A stretch of 64,000 nt of DNA from NCBI RefSeq assembly GCF_000379065.1, contig NZ_KB900614.1, positions 828,107 to 892,106 of the forward strand, written 5' to 3'. Both the position numbers and the translations under genes were made by a program. This document shows, piece after piece, positions 63,700 to 64,000 of this stretch (its first letter is position 1; each line of letters begins with the position of its first letter). The notes under the pieces are model-generated. The model was not told where the DNA came from. It saw only the letters and a program-made list of their open reading frames with translations, and made no database searches. This DNA is from Salinispora mooreana. GTDB taxonomy: Bacteria; Actinomycetota; Actinomycetes; Mycobacteriales; Micromonosporaceae.

Positions 63700-63924
63700 T
63701 CAGCCGATGGCGAAGGCGAGCACCAGGCCGAAGAGGGCGAGCGCCTCGACCAGGGCGAAGCCCAGGACCAGCCAGGTGCGGTTGAAGCCGGCGGACTCCG
63801 GCTGGCGGGCGCTTGCCTGGATGTAGGCCGCGAAGACCAGCGCGACACCAATGCCGGGGCCGATGGCGGCGAGGCCGTAGCCGACGGTGTTGATGCTGCC
63901 CTCGATGGCGGCGAGAACGTCCAT
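63700..63924 (-). CDS. atpE: ATP synthase c subunit
   Basis: A 74-residue proteolipid forming the rotor ring. Two helices: [20 protein letters not shown] with the glycine pattern, polar loop ARQPESA, and [20 protein letters not shown] with the proton-carrying Glu in [15 protein letters not shown] is 9 nt upstream of ATG 63924. atpB is expected just past the right edge. Confidence 0.97.
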   Translation of the reverse strand: MDVLAAIEGSINTVGYGLAAIGPGIGVALVFAAYIQASARQPESAGFNRTWLVLGFALVEALALFGLVLAFAIG

Positions 63925-64000
63925 TGCGGGTATTCCTCCTAGCTCGCACGTGAGGTCTCACGCGTTCGGGGTTTGTACCAGAAGCTTGGTCGGGCCGGAC

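Overview
This 64 kb window is high-GC actinobacterial chromosome, most likely Micromonosporaceae (Salinispora or Micromonospora). That reading rests on GC-rich codon use with frequent GTG starts, a cvnABCD conservon, a PduO/MurA/DUF2550/ATP-synthase neighbourhood, a NucS endonuclease, FilP/Scy-like coiled-coil proteins, and a linked crotonyl-CoA carboxylase/reductase and ethylmalonyl-CoA mutase. I saw no rRNA, tRNA, CRISPR array, prophage or intact insertion sequence. Gene names are from motif and sequence recognition only; no database was searched.

Layout. 0-3.3 kb: a TMP-kinase-like gene faces a small (+) operon of nucleotidyltransferase, BON-like protein, metallophosphoesterase, GPGG small membrane protein and TspO. 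3.4-11 kb: a sugar ABC importer (lipoprotein plus two permeases) converges on xylA, xylB and an MFS transporter. 11.1-15.3 kb: a polyprenyl-phosphate sugar transferase, a membrane-tethered VWA protein with a solute-binding-like domain, and a lactonase pseudogene broken across three frames. 15.4-19.4 kb: the conservon. 19.8-25.2 kb: two acidic or disordered hypotheticals, a secreted GH6 cellulase with a CBM2, and a secreted protein carrying long His/Asp/Lys and Asp/Arg/Ser/Gly repeat arrays that overlaps a class F sortase gene. 25.2-32.7 kb: a giant NAD-glutamate dehydrogenase, an arginase-family enzyme and a CnoX-type thioredoxin.

32.8-55.7 kb is mostly acyl-CoA metabolism: isobutyryl-CoA mutase large subunit, MeaB GTPase, acetyl-CoA acetyltransferase, methylmalonyl-CoA epimerase, crotonyl-CoA carboxylase/reductase, a double-length 3-hydroxyacyl-CoA dehydrogenase, ethylmalonyl-CoA mutase, a second 3-hydroxybutyryl-CoA dehydrogenase and a PduO adenosyltransferase that can make the B12 cofactor for the mutases. 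Together they cover much of the conversion of acetyl-CoA to butyryl/ethylmalonyl units and their carbon-skeleton rearrangement. The crotonase, the small Icm subunit and the late ethylmalonyl-CoA-pathway enzymes are not in the window. Two hendecad-repeat coiled-coil proteins, an aldehyde dehydrogenase, NucS, an ABC-2 exporter and a Cys-to-Asp (fosfomycin-insensitive type) MurA lie among them.

55.9-64 kb is the F1Fo ATP synthase operon on the minus strand (atpE-F-H-A-G-D), but atpC is separated from atpD by a terminator and an LytR-CpsA-Psr gene. From memory, the order atp - DUF2550 - pduO/murA - nucS - epimerase - thiolase - thioredoxin matches a conserved actinobacterial backbone such as Mycobacterium tuberculosis, where atpD and atpC are adjacent.

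Most unusual items: the repeat protein/sortase pair, the split atp operon, a perfect 22-bp palindrome over the putative ecm promoter, the shared CATG start of murA and pduO, and the two 11-residue repeat arrays in the large coiled-coil protein.
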